From Emticicia fluvialis (GTDB lineage: Bacteria; Bacteroidota; Bacteroidia; Cytophagales; Spirosomataceae): DNA of 64,000 nt. The stretch is from the NCBI RefSeq assembly GCF_024793945.1, contig NZ_JANUSD010000002.1, positions 358,116-422,115 of the forward strand, in the 5' to 3' direction. Positions 53,486 through 62,132 of this stretch are shown in pieces (position 1 is the first letter of the stretch; each line of letters opens with the position of its first letter). Both the position numbers and the translations under genes were made by a program. The notes beneath the pieces were generated by a model. It had not been told where the DNA came from and ran no database searches. It saw only the letters and a program-made list of their open reading frames with translations.

Positions 53486-56400
53486 TTAGTTAAAGATGTA
53501 ACGAAGAGTTAACTGTGCATTCCAAACATCAGTTGCTGAACTTCTTGATTGGAAAGTATCTTTCAATAACTCAGTTTTGGTAGTAATCGTTTTACCATCT
53601 GTGGTTCTTGATGTTTGCGTGTTTAATCTGTATTGAGGTATACCGTCTGTTGTAACACTAGCAAAAGCAAGAGGCGATGCGTTGCTTACAAATTTACCAA
53701 TACCCCAATTTCCGTTAAGCAGGTTACCAAAGTTCTGGATATCAGCTCTGATCTGGAAAGTGTTACGTTTACCTTTAACGTTCACGAAGAACTCCTGAAT
53801 GTACGACAAGTCGAACTGATGTAACCAAGGTAGGATAGCACCGTTACGCTCAACATATTTGCCACGCATTTTGCTCAGGTAAGGATCCTGGTCAATAAAT
53901 TTATCGAAAGCCGCTGCTTGCTGCTCGGCAGTATATGTAGTACCGCTTACAGTAGTGTTAACGAATCTTAAATCGGAGGCTTTAAGAGGTACAAACAGAA
54001 GATCATTACCTGCAATACCATCGCCGTTCATATCACCTGCAATGGTGTAAGAGTAACGGCCTGTACCGGTGCCACCAACATAGCCTAATGAAACCTGGCT
54101 TGCACCACCAAACTTACCACCGTACTCAATTCTGTAGCTGGCAGTACCTACTAATCTGTGAGGTATGTCGTTGTCGCTGTATGATAAACCAAGTTTGTTG
54201 TTACCATTTACACTTCTGGCACCTGTAAACGAACCAGAGGCAATTGAACCGGCACTCATCAGGTCACGGGTTTTTGCATAAGTATAGGCAAACATGGCGT
54301 AGAAGCCTTTTGTCCATGGTCTTTCAAGTTTGAAAGTCAACATTACGTTTTCACCTGCATTTTTGCTTGTAAGAATAGCTGCACGAGATACGTTATCGTT
54401 GATACGGATAGCGTTATTAAGATTTGAACCGGTTAAGCCAGAACCCGGGAAACGGTCACGGGTATCAGGGCCGTTGAATTTGCCAGTGGCTGTTTCAAGG
54501 TTAGCATCAAAATACAATACCGAGTTAAGGAATTTATTGTAGATGAAATCTACCGACCCAACTAAACCAAATGGAAGTTTCTGGTCAACAGCAAGGTTTG
54601 TTTTCCAAACCTGCGGGAATTTGTAATTGGCGTCTGTAGCGGCAATATCAAACGTAGAAGGCAACGTTGGCGTTGGAGGTGTATAAACGCTTGCATCTTT
54701 AACAAACGGGAATGCAGAGGTATTACGTTGGTCTATAAAACCTGTCAGGATACCATTGTTACCAATCTGGTTAGATACGAATACATACGGAGGGCGGCCT
54801 GTGAAAATACCTGTACCACCACGTACCTGCGTACTGCGGTTGCCGGTAACATCCCAGTTAAAGCCTACGCGCGGTTCCCAAAGAATTTTGGCATCTGGTA
54901 AAGTACCTGTGTTAACTTTGTAAGAAGCGCCATCCATATTTTTGTATGTCTGGGCAGATATAACAGAATTTTCAAGAGCTGTATTTCCAAAAGCAATAAC
55001 GCTGGCTCTAACACCATAAGTTAACTTGAAAGTACGCGACACCTGGTATTCATCCTGAGCGTATAAGTCAAACTTATTAACTTTCAATACCTGTAGCGGA
55101 TCAGCGCCACCAGGTAAAGCTGAGTAACGATACTGGAACATATTAGCTACAACGCTGTTGTCGCCGTTCATGGCCTTTCTGAAATCGTCTAAAGAGTTGT
55201 AAACCCACACCCCGTTAGAAGCCGGGAAGAACAAGTTATTTGATTTGTAGTTCTCGTAGTTGGTACCAAAAGTAAGCGTGTGCTTGTTTTTGAAAAGCGT
55301 AAAGTTATCAGTGATATGGAAAGTACCATAGTTTAGCTTATTACTAGGCGTAAACGGGTCGAAACCAACTGATATATAAGTGGCATTGTTATTCAGGATG
55401 TCAATGGTAGGGAACATAGACCCGGCGTAAGCGCGGTCTTCATTCTGGTGGTCATAGCCAATAATGAAGTTATTGGCAGCTTTACCACCAAAAGTTGAGT
55501 TCAACTCACCAACAATAGAGCGGGTGTTATCCTGAATAAAATAACCAGAGTTTTTGAACGACAATGAGTTGGCTGTTATACGGTTACCAAAACCAGCAGA
55601 TGAACTATTGCTGATAGTTACGTAGTCTTGTGAGTTATGGAAAGTATAACGTACAGTAGCTTTGTGTTTATCGTTAATGTTGTAGTCTAAACGGGCAAGA
55701 AACTTATCTGAAGATGTTTCGTCATCATAGTTTTCGTATGGGCCTGTTTCATAACCGAATTTCTGTTTAACCAATGCGCTAACTTCTTCAATATCGGCTT
55801 TTTCAACACGTGTAGGGTTACCGGCGTTAGACCCTTTGGCTACAAATGCTGAGGCAGGTACAGTTCTTCTCTGGAACTCGCCATTCACGAAAATAAACAA
55901 TTTGTTTTTGATGATAGGAGCACCTACACGGAAACCTAAAACTTTCTCGTCGAAAGTACCTGAAGTTACCGGGAAGCCTTCCGCTTTTGTACCAACAAAA
56001 GTTTTGCTGTTGTTACGGAAACTGTGATAAACCGATCCTGTTACTTCGTTTGTACCTGAGCGTGTTACGGCGTTCAGACCAGCACCTACGAAACCAGACT
56101 GGCGAACATCAAACGGAGCAACGTTGATTTGTACCTCTTCAATGGCATCAAGAGAGATGGCGGTAGAGTTGGTACGGCCACCGGCTTGCGCTTCAGAGCC
56201 AAGACCAAAACCATTGTTGAAAACCGAACCGTCAACAGTAAAGTTATTCAAACGGCTGTCCTGACCACCAAAAGAACGCCCGTTACCTTGCGGGTTGTAT
56301 TTGGTGAAGTCGTTTATTGAGCGGCTACCGATGGTTGGTAATGATTGTAGAGCTTGTTTACTGATGGTAGTAGATGCACCGGTTCTGTCAGAGCTGAAAA

Positions 56401-56794
56401 TGTCACTCCGGCTTGAAGTAATTTTAATTTCGTCAAGAATCGTTCCTTCGTCGCTTAACGAAGCGTCTACGTTGGCAGCTGAACCCAGACTGGCAATAAT
56501 GCCTTCTTTTACTAGGTCTTTAAAGCCAACAAAAGTAAAAGTTACTTTATAAGGTCCACCGATACGTACGGCTGGAATAGTGTAACGGCCGGTTGCGTTA
56601 GTTACGGTTCCGTATTTTGTACCTGAGGGTACGTGCACTGCAACTACAGTTGCACCGGGTAGGCCATCGCCCTTGGTGTCAGTAACCAAACCTGTAATAG
56701 ATGAGGTTGTAACCTGAGCAAAGCCTTGAAACGCAAATAGAATTCCAACAAGGAGACTAAACGCTCCTCGCAAAAAAGTAGATTTTTGCATCAT
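53486..56794 (-). CDS. Oar-like TonB-dependent receptor with N-terminal carboxypeptidase-regulatory domain
   Basis: A 1102-residue outer-membrane protein. The signal peptide (MMQKSTFLRGAFSLLVGILF and on) is followed by a carboxypeptidase-regulatory-like beta domain (VTDTKGDGLPGATVVAVHVPSG, about 30-115), then a plug with ISKQALQSLPTIG and NVAPFDVRQSGFVGAGLNAV, then a large 22-strand barrel. It resembles Oar-family adhesin/transport receptors rather than SusC, since no SusD gene is adjacent. Ligand unknown. ATG codons at 56794 and 56791 are both usable. Confidence 0.9.
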   Translation of the reverse strand: MMQKSTFLRGAFSLLVGILFAFQGFAQVTTSSITGLVTDTKGDGLPGATVVAVHVPSGTKYGTVTNATGRYTIPAVRIGGPYKVTFTFVGFKDLVKEGIIASLGSAANVDASLSDEGTILDEIKITSSRSDIFSSDRTGASTTISKQALQSLPTIGSRSINDFTKYNPQGNGRSFGGQDSRLNNFTVDGSVFNNGFGLGSEAQAGGRTNSTAISLDAIEEVQINVAPFDVRQSGFVGAGLNAVTRSGTNEVTGSVYHSFRNNSKTFVGTKAEGFPVTSGTFDEKVLGFRVGAPIIKNKLFIFVNGEFQRRTVPASAFVAKGSNAGNPTRVEKADIEEVSALVKQKFGYETGPYENYDDETSSDKFLARLDYNINDKHKATVRYTFHNSQDYVTISNSSSAGFGNRITANSLSFKNSGYFIQDNTRSIVGELNSTFGGKAANNFIIGYDHQNEDRAYAGSMFPTIDILNNNATYISVGFDPFTPSNKLNYGTFHITDNFTLFKNKHTLTFGTNYENYKSNNLFFPASNGVWVYNSLDDFRKAMNGDNSVVANMFQYRYSALPGGADPLQVLKVNKFDLYAQDEYQVSRTFKLTYGVRASVIAFGNTALENSVISAQTYKNMDGASYKVNTGTLPDAKILWEPRVGFNWDVTGNRSTQVRGGTGIFTGRPPYVFVSNQIGNNGILTGFIDQRNTSAFPFVKDASVYTPPTPTLPSTFDIAATDANYKFPQVWKTNLAVDQKLPFGLVGSVDFIYNKFLNSVLYFDANLETATGKFNGPDTRDRFPGSGLTGSNLNNAIRINDNVSRAAILTSKNAGENVMLTFKLERPWTKGFYAMFAYTYAKTRDLMSAGSIASGSFTGARSVNGNNKLGLSYSDNDIPHRLVGTASYRIEYGGKFGGASQVSLGYVGGTGTGRYSYTIAGDMNGDGIAGNDLLFVPLKASDLRFVNTTVSGTTYTAEQQAAAFDKFIDQDPYLSKMRGKYVERNGAILPWLHQFDLSYIQEFFVNVKGKRNTFQIRADIQNFGNLLNGNWGIGKFVSNASPLAFASVTTDGIPQYRLNTQTSRTTDGKTITTKTELLKDTFQSRSSATDVWNAQLTLRYIFN

Positions 56795-56878
56795 GTTTTT
56801 TTTGGAGTTAGAAATGTTCGAAGTAAAATTCATCAAGCAGATTATATTGCCTTGACAAAGGTCTTAAAAATTTTCCCT

Positions 56879-56921
56879 AAAAAAAACAAGCACCCATGTG
56901 TTTTCTTTACATAAGTGCTTG
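56879..56921 (-). terminator. intrinsic terminator of ribBA
   Basis: CAAGCAC (56887-56893) pairs with GTGCTTG (56915-56921). On the leftward strand the stem is followed by a T-run. Confidence 0.75.
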
Positions 56922-57010
56922 ATATTAAATATTTTGTAAAATATTTAATGAAAATTATTGATTAAGTACTATTTTTCAGTATTAAGAAATTGTTATGCAC
57001 GCCTAATATT

Positions 57011-58216
57011 TTAAGCGCCCATAATCTTATGCCCCATTTTATCGCGTTTGGTTTGCAGGTATTTTTCGTTGTAGGGGTTAGAAGAAATCTCTATGGCTAT
57101 GTTCTCAACAATTTCGAGCCCGTATCCTATTAAACCTGCTCTTTTTTTTGGATTATTAGATATAAGTTTGATTTTTTTAACGCCTAAGTCCCGTAGAATC
57201 TGGGCTCCTACACCGTAGTCCCGTTCATCCATTTTAAAGCCAAGCTCAAGATTTGCTTCTACGGTGTCTCTTCCCATTTCCTGCAATTTATACGATTTCA
57301 GTTTGTTCAGCAGCCCTATGCCACGGCCTTCCTGATTCATATACAATACAATGCCTTTGCCGTTTTTCTGAACCATATCCATAGCGGCATGTAATTGAGG
57401 CCCGCAGTCGCAGCGGCAAGAACCGAAAATGTCTCCGGTAACGCATGACGAGTGAACCCGCACCATAACTGGTTCGTCCGGCTCCCAGGTGCCTTTAATT
57501 AAGGCCAGATGCAACTGCTCATTATCAAGCTGGCGATAGGCAATCATATCAAAGTAACCGTGCTCGGTAGGCATTTGAACACCAATTTCTCTTTTAATGA
57601 GTGATTCTTTCTGAAGGCGATACTCAATTAAATCTTTGATGCTTATCAGTTTTAGCTGAAATTTATCTGCAATTTCTCGTAGTTCGGGTAGTCTGGCCAT
57701 TGTGCCATCTTCATTCAAAATCTCTATTAAAACACCAACGGGGCTGAGTCCTGCCAGTGTAGCCAGGTCAATGGCAGCCTCAGTATGGCCAGATCTTCTG
57801 ATAACCCCGCCGTCTACCCCTTTCAACGGGAAAATATGCCCCGGTCGCCCGAAATCCTCAGGCTTAGTTGCCGGGTCTACCAGCGCCTGAATGGTTTTGG
57901 CGCGGTCGCTGGCTGATATGCCTGTGGTACAACCGTTGCCCAGTAAATCAATTGAGACGGTAAACGCTGTTTCGTGTTGTGCTGTGTTTTTACCGACCAT
58001 CATGCTTAGCTGAAGTTCATCGCAGCGTTTGGCTGTTATGGGTGTGCACATCAGCCCGCGGCCTTCTTTTATCATGAAATTTACCATTTCGGGGGTAATC
58101 TTCTCGGCAGCACAAATAAAGTCTCCTTCGTTTTCGCGGTCTTCGTCGTCTACTACTATAATTATCTTTCCATTGCGTATATCCTCAATGGCATCTTCTA
58201 TTCGGTCTAACTTCAT
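57011..58216 (-). CDS. ribBA: bifunctional DHBP synthase / GTP cyclohydrolase II
   Basis: A 401-residue fused riboflavin enzyme. The N-terminal RibB half makes 3,4-dihydroxy-2-butanone 4-phosphate (VDDEDRENEGDF, GRGLMCTPIT, GHTEAAIDLA). The C-terminal RibA half opens GTP to the diaminopyrimidine; its zinc Cys are in SSCVTGDIFGSCRCDCG, and YMNQEGRGIGL follows. I chose the ATG at 58216 at the RibB start; the frame is open to 58312. No FMN-riboswitch consensus was seen upstream. Confidence 0.95.
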   Translation of the reverse strand: MKLDRIEDAIEDIRNGKIIIVVDDEDRENEGDFICAAEKITPEMVNFMIKEGRGLMCTPITAKRCDELQLSMMVGKNTAQHETAFTVSIDLLGNGCTTGISASDRAKTIQALVDPATKPEDFGRPGHIFPLKGVDGGVIRRSGHTEAAIDLATLAGLSPVGVLIEILNEDGTMARLPELREIADKFQLKLISIKDLIEYRLQKESLIKREIGVQMPTEHGYFDMIAYRQLDNEQLHLALIKGTWEPDEPVMVRVHSSCVTGDIFGSCRCDCGPQLHAAMDMVQKNGKGIVLYMNQEGRGIGLLNKLKSYKLQEMGRDTVEANLELGFKMDERDYGVGAQILRDLGVKKIKLISNNPKKRAGLIGYGLEIVENIAIEISSNPYNEKYLQTKRDKMGHKIMGA

Positions 58217-58398
58217 TCTATTAATAATATTACTGTTTTTGATTCTAAAACAGTTTGTATGTTGAAAACGTTTGTAAATGTACGAGTTTTCAATAAAATG
58301 TCGATACGTCATCTTTACGGGCTGTCAGGTATGCCTACCTTGTGGTGGCAAATACTGAGCTGAGGGCATAAAAACTTTCATAAAAAGTTTCTAAAATA

Positions 58399-58427
58399 AA
58401 AACCGGAGACTGAGCGCCTCCGGTTTT
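58399..58427 (-). terminator. intrinsic terminator of uxs
   Basis: AAAACCGGAG (58399-58408) pairs with CTCCGGTTTT (58418-58427); a T-run follows leftward, just past the uxs stop. Confidence 0.88.
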
Positions 58428-58432
58428 GTTAT

Positions 58433-59413
58433 TTATTTCTTTTCAAAATCACGATGAATGGCTTCTTCGTAGAGCCTTTCTTTCGGCAGGCTTTTGAAAT
58501 AGTTGTATGTAATGGCTAAACCTTCTGCACGGCTTACTTTGGGCTCCCATCCTAATATTTCCCTTGCTTTGGTAATATCGGGCTGGCGTTGCTTTGGGTC
58601 ATCTTTTGGCAGCGGCTTATGAACAATCTTCTGGTCAGTACCGGTTAATTTAATGATTTCTTCGGCAAACTGCTTAATGGTTATTTCAGCGGGGTTACCG
58701 ACATTAACCGGATACGCATAGTCTGACAGCAACAAACGATAGATGCCCTCAACGAGGTCGTCAACGTAGCAGAACGAGCGCGTCTGCGAGCCATCACCGA
58801 AAATCGTTAAATCTTCACCACGCAAAGCCTGGCCGATAAATGCAGGCAATACGCGGCCGTCGTTCAGGCGCATACGCGGTCCATAGGTATTAAATATACG
58901 TACAATTCTTGTTTCAAGACCATGATAGGTATGGTAGGCCATAGTCATAGCTTCCTGAAAGCGTTTGGCTTCGTCATAAACACCTCTTGGGCCAACCGGG
59001 TTTACATGCCCCCAGTATTCTTCATTTTGAGGATGCACGAGCGGGTCTCCATAAACTTCAGATGTAGAGGCTATAAGAACTCTGGCTTTTTTTACGCGTG
59101 CAAGGCCAAGGCAATTATGTATACCCAAAGACCCAACCTTAAGTGTCTGGATCGGAATCTTCAGGTAGTCAATCGGGCTGGCCGGCGATGCAAAATGCAG
59201 GATATAGTCAATACTACCCGGCACATGGATAAACTTACTGACGTCGTGATGATAAAATTCAAAATTAGGATGCTTGAACAAATGCTCAATATTACGCAAA
59301 TCGCCGGTAATGAGGTTGTCCATGGCAATTACGTAATGGCCTTCTTTGATAAATCTATCGCATAGGTGAGAGCCTAAAAATCCGGCGCCCCCTGTAATGA
59401 GTACTCTTTTCAT
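58433..59413 (-). CDS. uxs: UDP-glucuronate decarboxylase (UDP-xylose synthase)
   Basis: A 326-residue short-chain dehydrogenase-like enzyme that turns UDP-glucuronate into UDP-xylose. NAD binding is ITGGAGFLGSHLCDRF. The Ser/Tyr/Lys triad is in ASTSEVYGDP and GVYDEAKR. ASPASPIDYLKIPIQT and NTYGPRMRLNDGRV are marks of the Uxs branch. Ugd lies 91 bases upstream on the same strand and supplies its substrate. Confidence 0.92.
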   Translation of the reverse strand: MKRVLITGGAGFLGSHLCDRFIKEGHYVIAMDNLITGDLRNIEHLFKHPNFEFYHHDVSKFIHVPGSIDYILHFASPASPIDYLKIPIQTLKVGSLGIHNCLGLARVKKARVLIASTSEVYGDPLVHPQNEEYWGHVNPVGPRGVYDEAKRFQEAMTMAYHTYHGLETRIVRIFNTYGPRMRLNDGRVLPAFIGQALRGEDLTIFGDGSQTRSFCYVDDLVEGIYRLLLSDYAYPVNVGNPAEITIKQFAEEIIKLTGTDQKIVHKPLPKDDPKQRQPDITKAREILGWEPKVSRAEGLAITYNYFKSLPKERLYEEAIHRDFEKK

Positions 59414-59504
59414 AAAATGATATTGAATTTCCCCTGATTACTTTGTTTTAATCAGAAAACTAAGCAGGATAGGGGATCTAAGCCTGATAGTTTTCTGATT
59501 TAAC

Positions 59505-60818
59505 TTATGCCTCTACGGTATCTCTACCAATACTGTAATAAGTATAGCCCAAATCTTTCATGTCTTTTAGTTCATAAAGGTTACGGCCATCAAAAATTAC
59601 CTTATTTTTTAGTTTGCCATCCATTTTTTCAAAGTCAGGCGTGCGGAACTCAGGCCACTCTGTCATTATCATTAATGCATCGGCATCCTGAATTGCTTCG
59701 TATGGGTTTTTAGCATATTTTACTTTTTTGCCTACTACGCCCCGTACGTTCTCCATTGCTTCAGGGTCATATACAATCACTTTAGCACCTGCTTTTCTTA
59801 ACTCTTTGATGTTATACAATGCCGGTGCCTCACGGATATCGTCAGTGTGCGGTTTAAAAGCAAGCCCCCAAATGGCAATTGTTTTTCCTTTCAGGTCTCC
59901 GTTGAAGTACTTCTTCAATGGGGCTACCAGCTTGGTTTTTTGTTTTTCGTTTACTTTCATTACCGATTTCAGGATTCTGAAATCGTAATCAAAATCGTTA
60001 GCCGTTTTTTCAAGTGCCTGTACATCTTTCGGGAAACAACTACCACCGTAGCCTATACCTGCAAACAAAAATCGCTTACCGATACGGCTGTCGGTACCGA
60101 TACCTCTTCTGATGTCATCTACATTGGCATTGGCTTTTTCACAAAGATTGGCTATCTCGTTCATGAACGTGATTTTCATGGCAAGGAACGCATTGGCAGC
60201 ATATTTGGTCATTTCTGCAGAGCGTTCGTCCATGAAAATAATTGGGTTACCCTGACGAACCAACGGAGCATATAGTTTCTCCATTACTTTTTTCGCCTTA
60301 TCTGACTTTGTGCCAATTACTACACGGTCAGGCTTCATAAAGTCTTCTACTGCTACCCCTTCTCTTAAGAACTCAGGGTTAGAAACCACGTCAAATTCAA
60401 CTTTGGCGTTGGCCGCAATGCGGTCATGCACTTTTTCTGCTGTTCCTACAGGTACAGTACTTTTATCTATAATTACGGTATAGTTTTCTAACAAAGGGCC
60501 CAGGTCGTTGGCTACCCCAAGAATATACTTTAGGTCGGCTGAGCCGTCTTCACCCGGAGGGGTTGGCAAGGCTAGAAAAATAACCTGTGCGTCTTTAATG
60601 CCCTCAGCAAGGTTGGTTGTAAAAGTCAAACGCCCCTCTTTGGTGTTGCGCTCAAATATTACATCAAGGCCTGGTTCATAAATGGTTAATTTGCCTTTGT
60701 TAAGTTTTTCAACTTTACGGCTGTCAATATCTATACATGTAACCTGATTCCCTGTTTCAGCAAAACAGGTGCCGGTAACCAGACCAACATATCCCGTTCC
60801 AACGACTGCAATTTTCAT
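59505..60818 (-). CDS. ugd: UDP-glucose 6-dehydrogenase
   Basis: A 437-residue cytosolic NAD enzyme making UDP-glucuronate from UDP-glucose. KIAVVGTGYVGLVTGTCFAE binds NAD. The catalytic Cys is in GIGYGGSCFPKDVQAL. ALPTPPGEDGSADLKY and AFKPHTDDIREAPAL are family marks. First gene of an ugd-uxs pair for surface polysaccharide precursors. Confidence 0.95.
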   Translation of the reverse strand: MKIAVVGTGYVGLVTGTCFAETGNQVTCIDIDSRKVEKLNKGKLTIYEPGLDVIFERNTKEGRLTFTTNLAEGIKDAQVIFLALPTPPGEDGSADLKYILGVANDLGPLLENYTVIIDKSTVPVGTAEKVHDRIAANAKVEFDVVSNPEFLREGVAVEDFMKPDRVVIGTKSDKAKKVMEKLYAPLVRQGNPIIFMDERSAEMTKYAANAFLAMKITFMNEIANLCEKANANVDDIRRGIGTDSRIGKRFLFAGIGYGGSCFPKDVQALEKTANDFDYDFRILKSVMKVNEKQKTKLVAPLKKYFNGDLKGKTIAIWGLAFKPHTDDIREAPALYNIKELRKAGAKVIVYDPEAMENVRGVVGKKVKYAKNPYEAIQDADALMIMTEWPEFRTPDFEKMDGKLKNKVIFDGRNLYELKDMKDLGYTYYSIGRDTVEA

Positions 60819-61433
60819 GTGAGTTTTTGTTCAGATTTTTGAAAAAATACGCTTTATTATTGTAATAAATTTAAGCATGTCGTAAAGTTATATTTTTTTT
60901 GATAGCTAAGTGTAAAAATTAAAATTTTTTTTTCAAAATACCCCACTTAATGGGCATAAGGGTTCATTAAGTGTGTTTTTTACAAGTCTAATTGTTGATT
61001 TTTTGAGTCCTGTTTTTACCACACCGTTATTTAATTATTATATTAAACAGACCAATTGAATAGACTATTGAGCGCCTCTTACAATTGTGTTCGTTCAGAC
61101 GCCGCACAGCAAAATCGCAGTTATTAAAATGAGTATGAAGGTGACCCTGATATTGAACCAAATCTAGTTTATTTTTGTGTGTAGCTCTTTTCAGAATCTT
61201 ACTAAGGCGTTATAATTGATACTTGATTTTATAATTAAGGAAGCCGGACGAATTGTTTATTTAATCTTGAATTAAAAACAGGCATTTCAACAGACATTAA
61301 CCTTTACACAATTATTTTCATGTTTTTATAGTTTTTAATCCAATTTTCATGAAACCAAATTTGATGAAACAATTTTTTCTTCCGTAATTTCAGGGTCTAA
61401 ATAATCGACAAACCTTTAAATATCACTACGACA
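60819..61433. other. 615-base AT-rich intergenic region between ugd and the GMC genes
   Basis: No coding frame of 60 or more residues is visible. It carries an inverted repeat at 60944-60973 and several A/T runs, and it must hold promoters for both divergent operons. No tRNA, small RNA or repeat family was recognised. Confidence 0.6.
60944..60973. repeat. inverted repeat with T-run in the ugd upstream region
   Basis: CACTTAATG (60944-60952) pairs perfectly with CATTAAGTG (60965-60973), 12-base loop, with T-rich sequence after it on the rightward strand. It may be an operator, or the terminator of an unseen rightward small RNA. Confidence 0.4.
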
Positions 61434-62099
61434 TTGAATAGAAGAGATGCCATGCAAAGAGTGGCCTTCCTGATGGGAGGTGCTTTGTCTGCCCCTACAA
61501 TGATTGCTATGCTGGAAGGTTGTAAGTCTAATACAGCAACCGAAGCAGCTACCTCAGGTTTTTCTTTTTCCACCGATTACAAAAATCTTGTATCTGAAAT
61601 TGCGGAAATAATAATTCCGAAAACTTCTACCCCTGGTGCCAAAGATGCTGGCGTGGGGCCATTTATTGAATTGATGCTTAAAGATTGCTATACTCCGGCA
61701 CAGCAGGCGCATTTTACCAAAGCGCTGGACGACCTGGAAGCGGCCTCGGTAAAAGACAACGGAAAGAAATTTCTTGAGAGTACTCCTGAACAACAAACGG
61801 TGCTTTTGAAGAAGTTTGAGCAAATGGCCAATGATGAGCTGAAACAACAGGAACAATCAAAGAAAATAGTAGATAATGAAACTGGTTTGGTAAAAGACCC
61901 TAAAGACCCAAAGACGAACGATAAATCGAAGAAGGAGACACCTCCGGTGCCGTTCTTTAAACTAATGAAAGAATTGACACTTCTGGGTTATTTTACTTCT
62001 GAAGCAGGGGCAAAAAATGCCCTGGCTTATGTAGAAGTACCGGGCAGGTATGATGGTTGTGTGAAGATGACGCCGGGTCAGAAAGTATGGGCTTTATAA
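61434..62099 (+). CDS. gluconate 2-dehydrogenase subunit-3-family protein, Tat-exported
   Basis: A 221-residue small partner of GMC oxidoreductases. Translation appears to start at TTG 61434. This keeps the twin-arginine sequence NRRDAMQRVAFLMGG, while the first ATG (codon 7) would lose it. A possible lipobox follows (MLEGC). The mature part has the subunit-3 features IAEIIIPKTSTPGAKDAGVGPFI and LTLLGYFTSEAGAKNAL. It probably carries the FAD subunit across the membrane, encoded 34 bases downstream. Confidence 0.85.
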   Translation: MNRRDAMQRVAFLMGGALSAPTMIAMLEGCKSNTATEAATSGFSFSTDYKNLVSEIAEIIIPKTSTPGAKDAGVGPFIELMLKDCYTPAQQAHFTKALDDLEAASVKDNGKKFLESTPEQQTVLLKKFEQMANDELKQQEQSKKIVDNETGLVKDPKDPKTNDKSKKETPPVPFFKLMKELTLLGYFTSEAGAKNALAYVEVPGRYDGCVKMTPGQKVWAL

Positions 62100-62132
62100 T
62101 TTAAAACTGAAAAGATTTCAACCGTAACGAAA

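Noticed and set aside
53486..56794. SusC/SusD polysaccharide-utilisation locus
   Set aside because: The receptor has no SusD neighbour and no glycoside hydrolases nearby; its layout fits Oar-like receptors.
58217..58398. FMN riboswitch upstream of ribBA
   Set aside because: None of the conserved RFN segments could be found.
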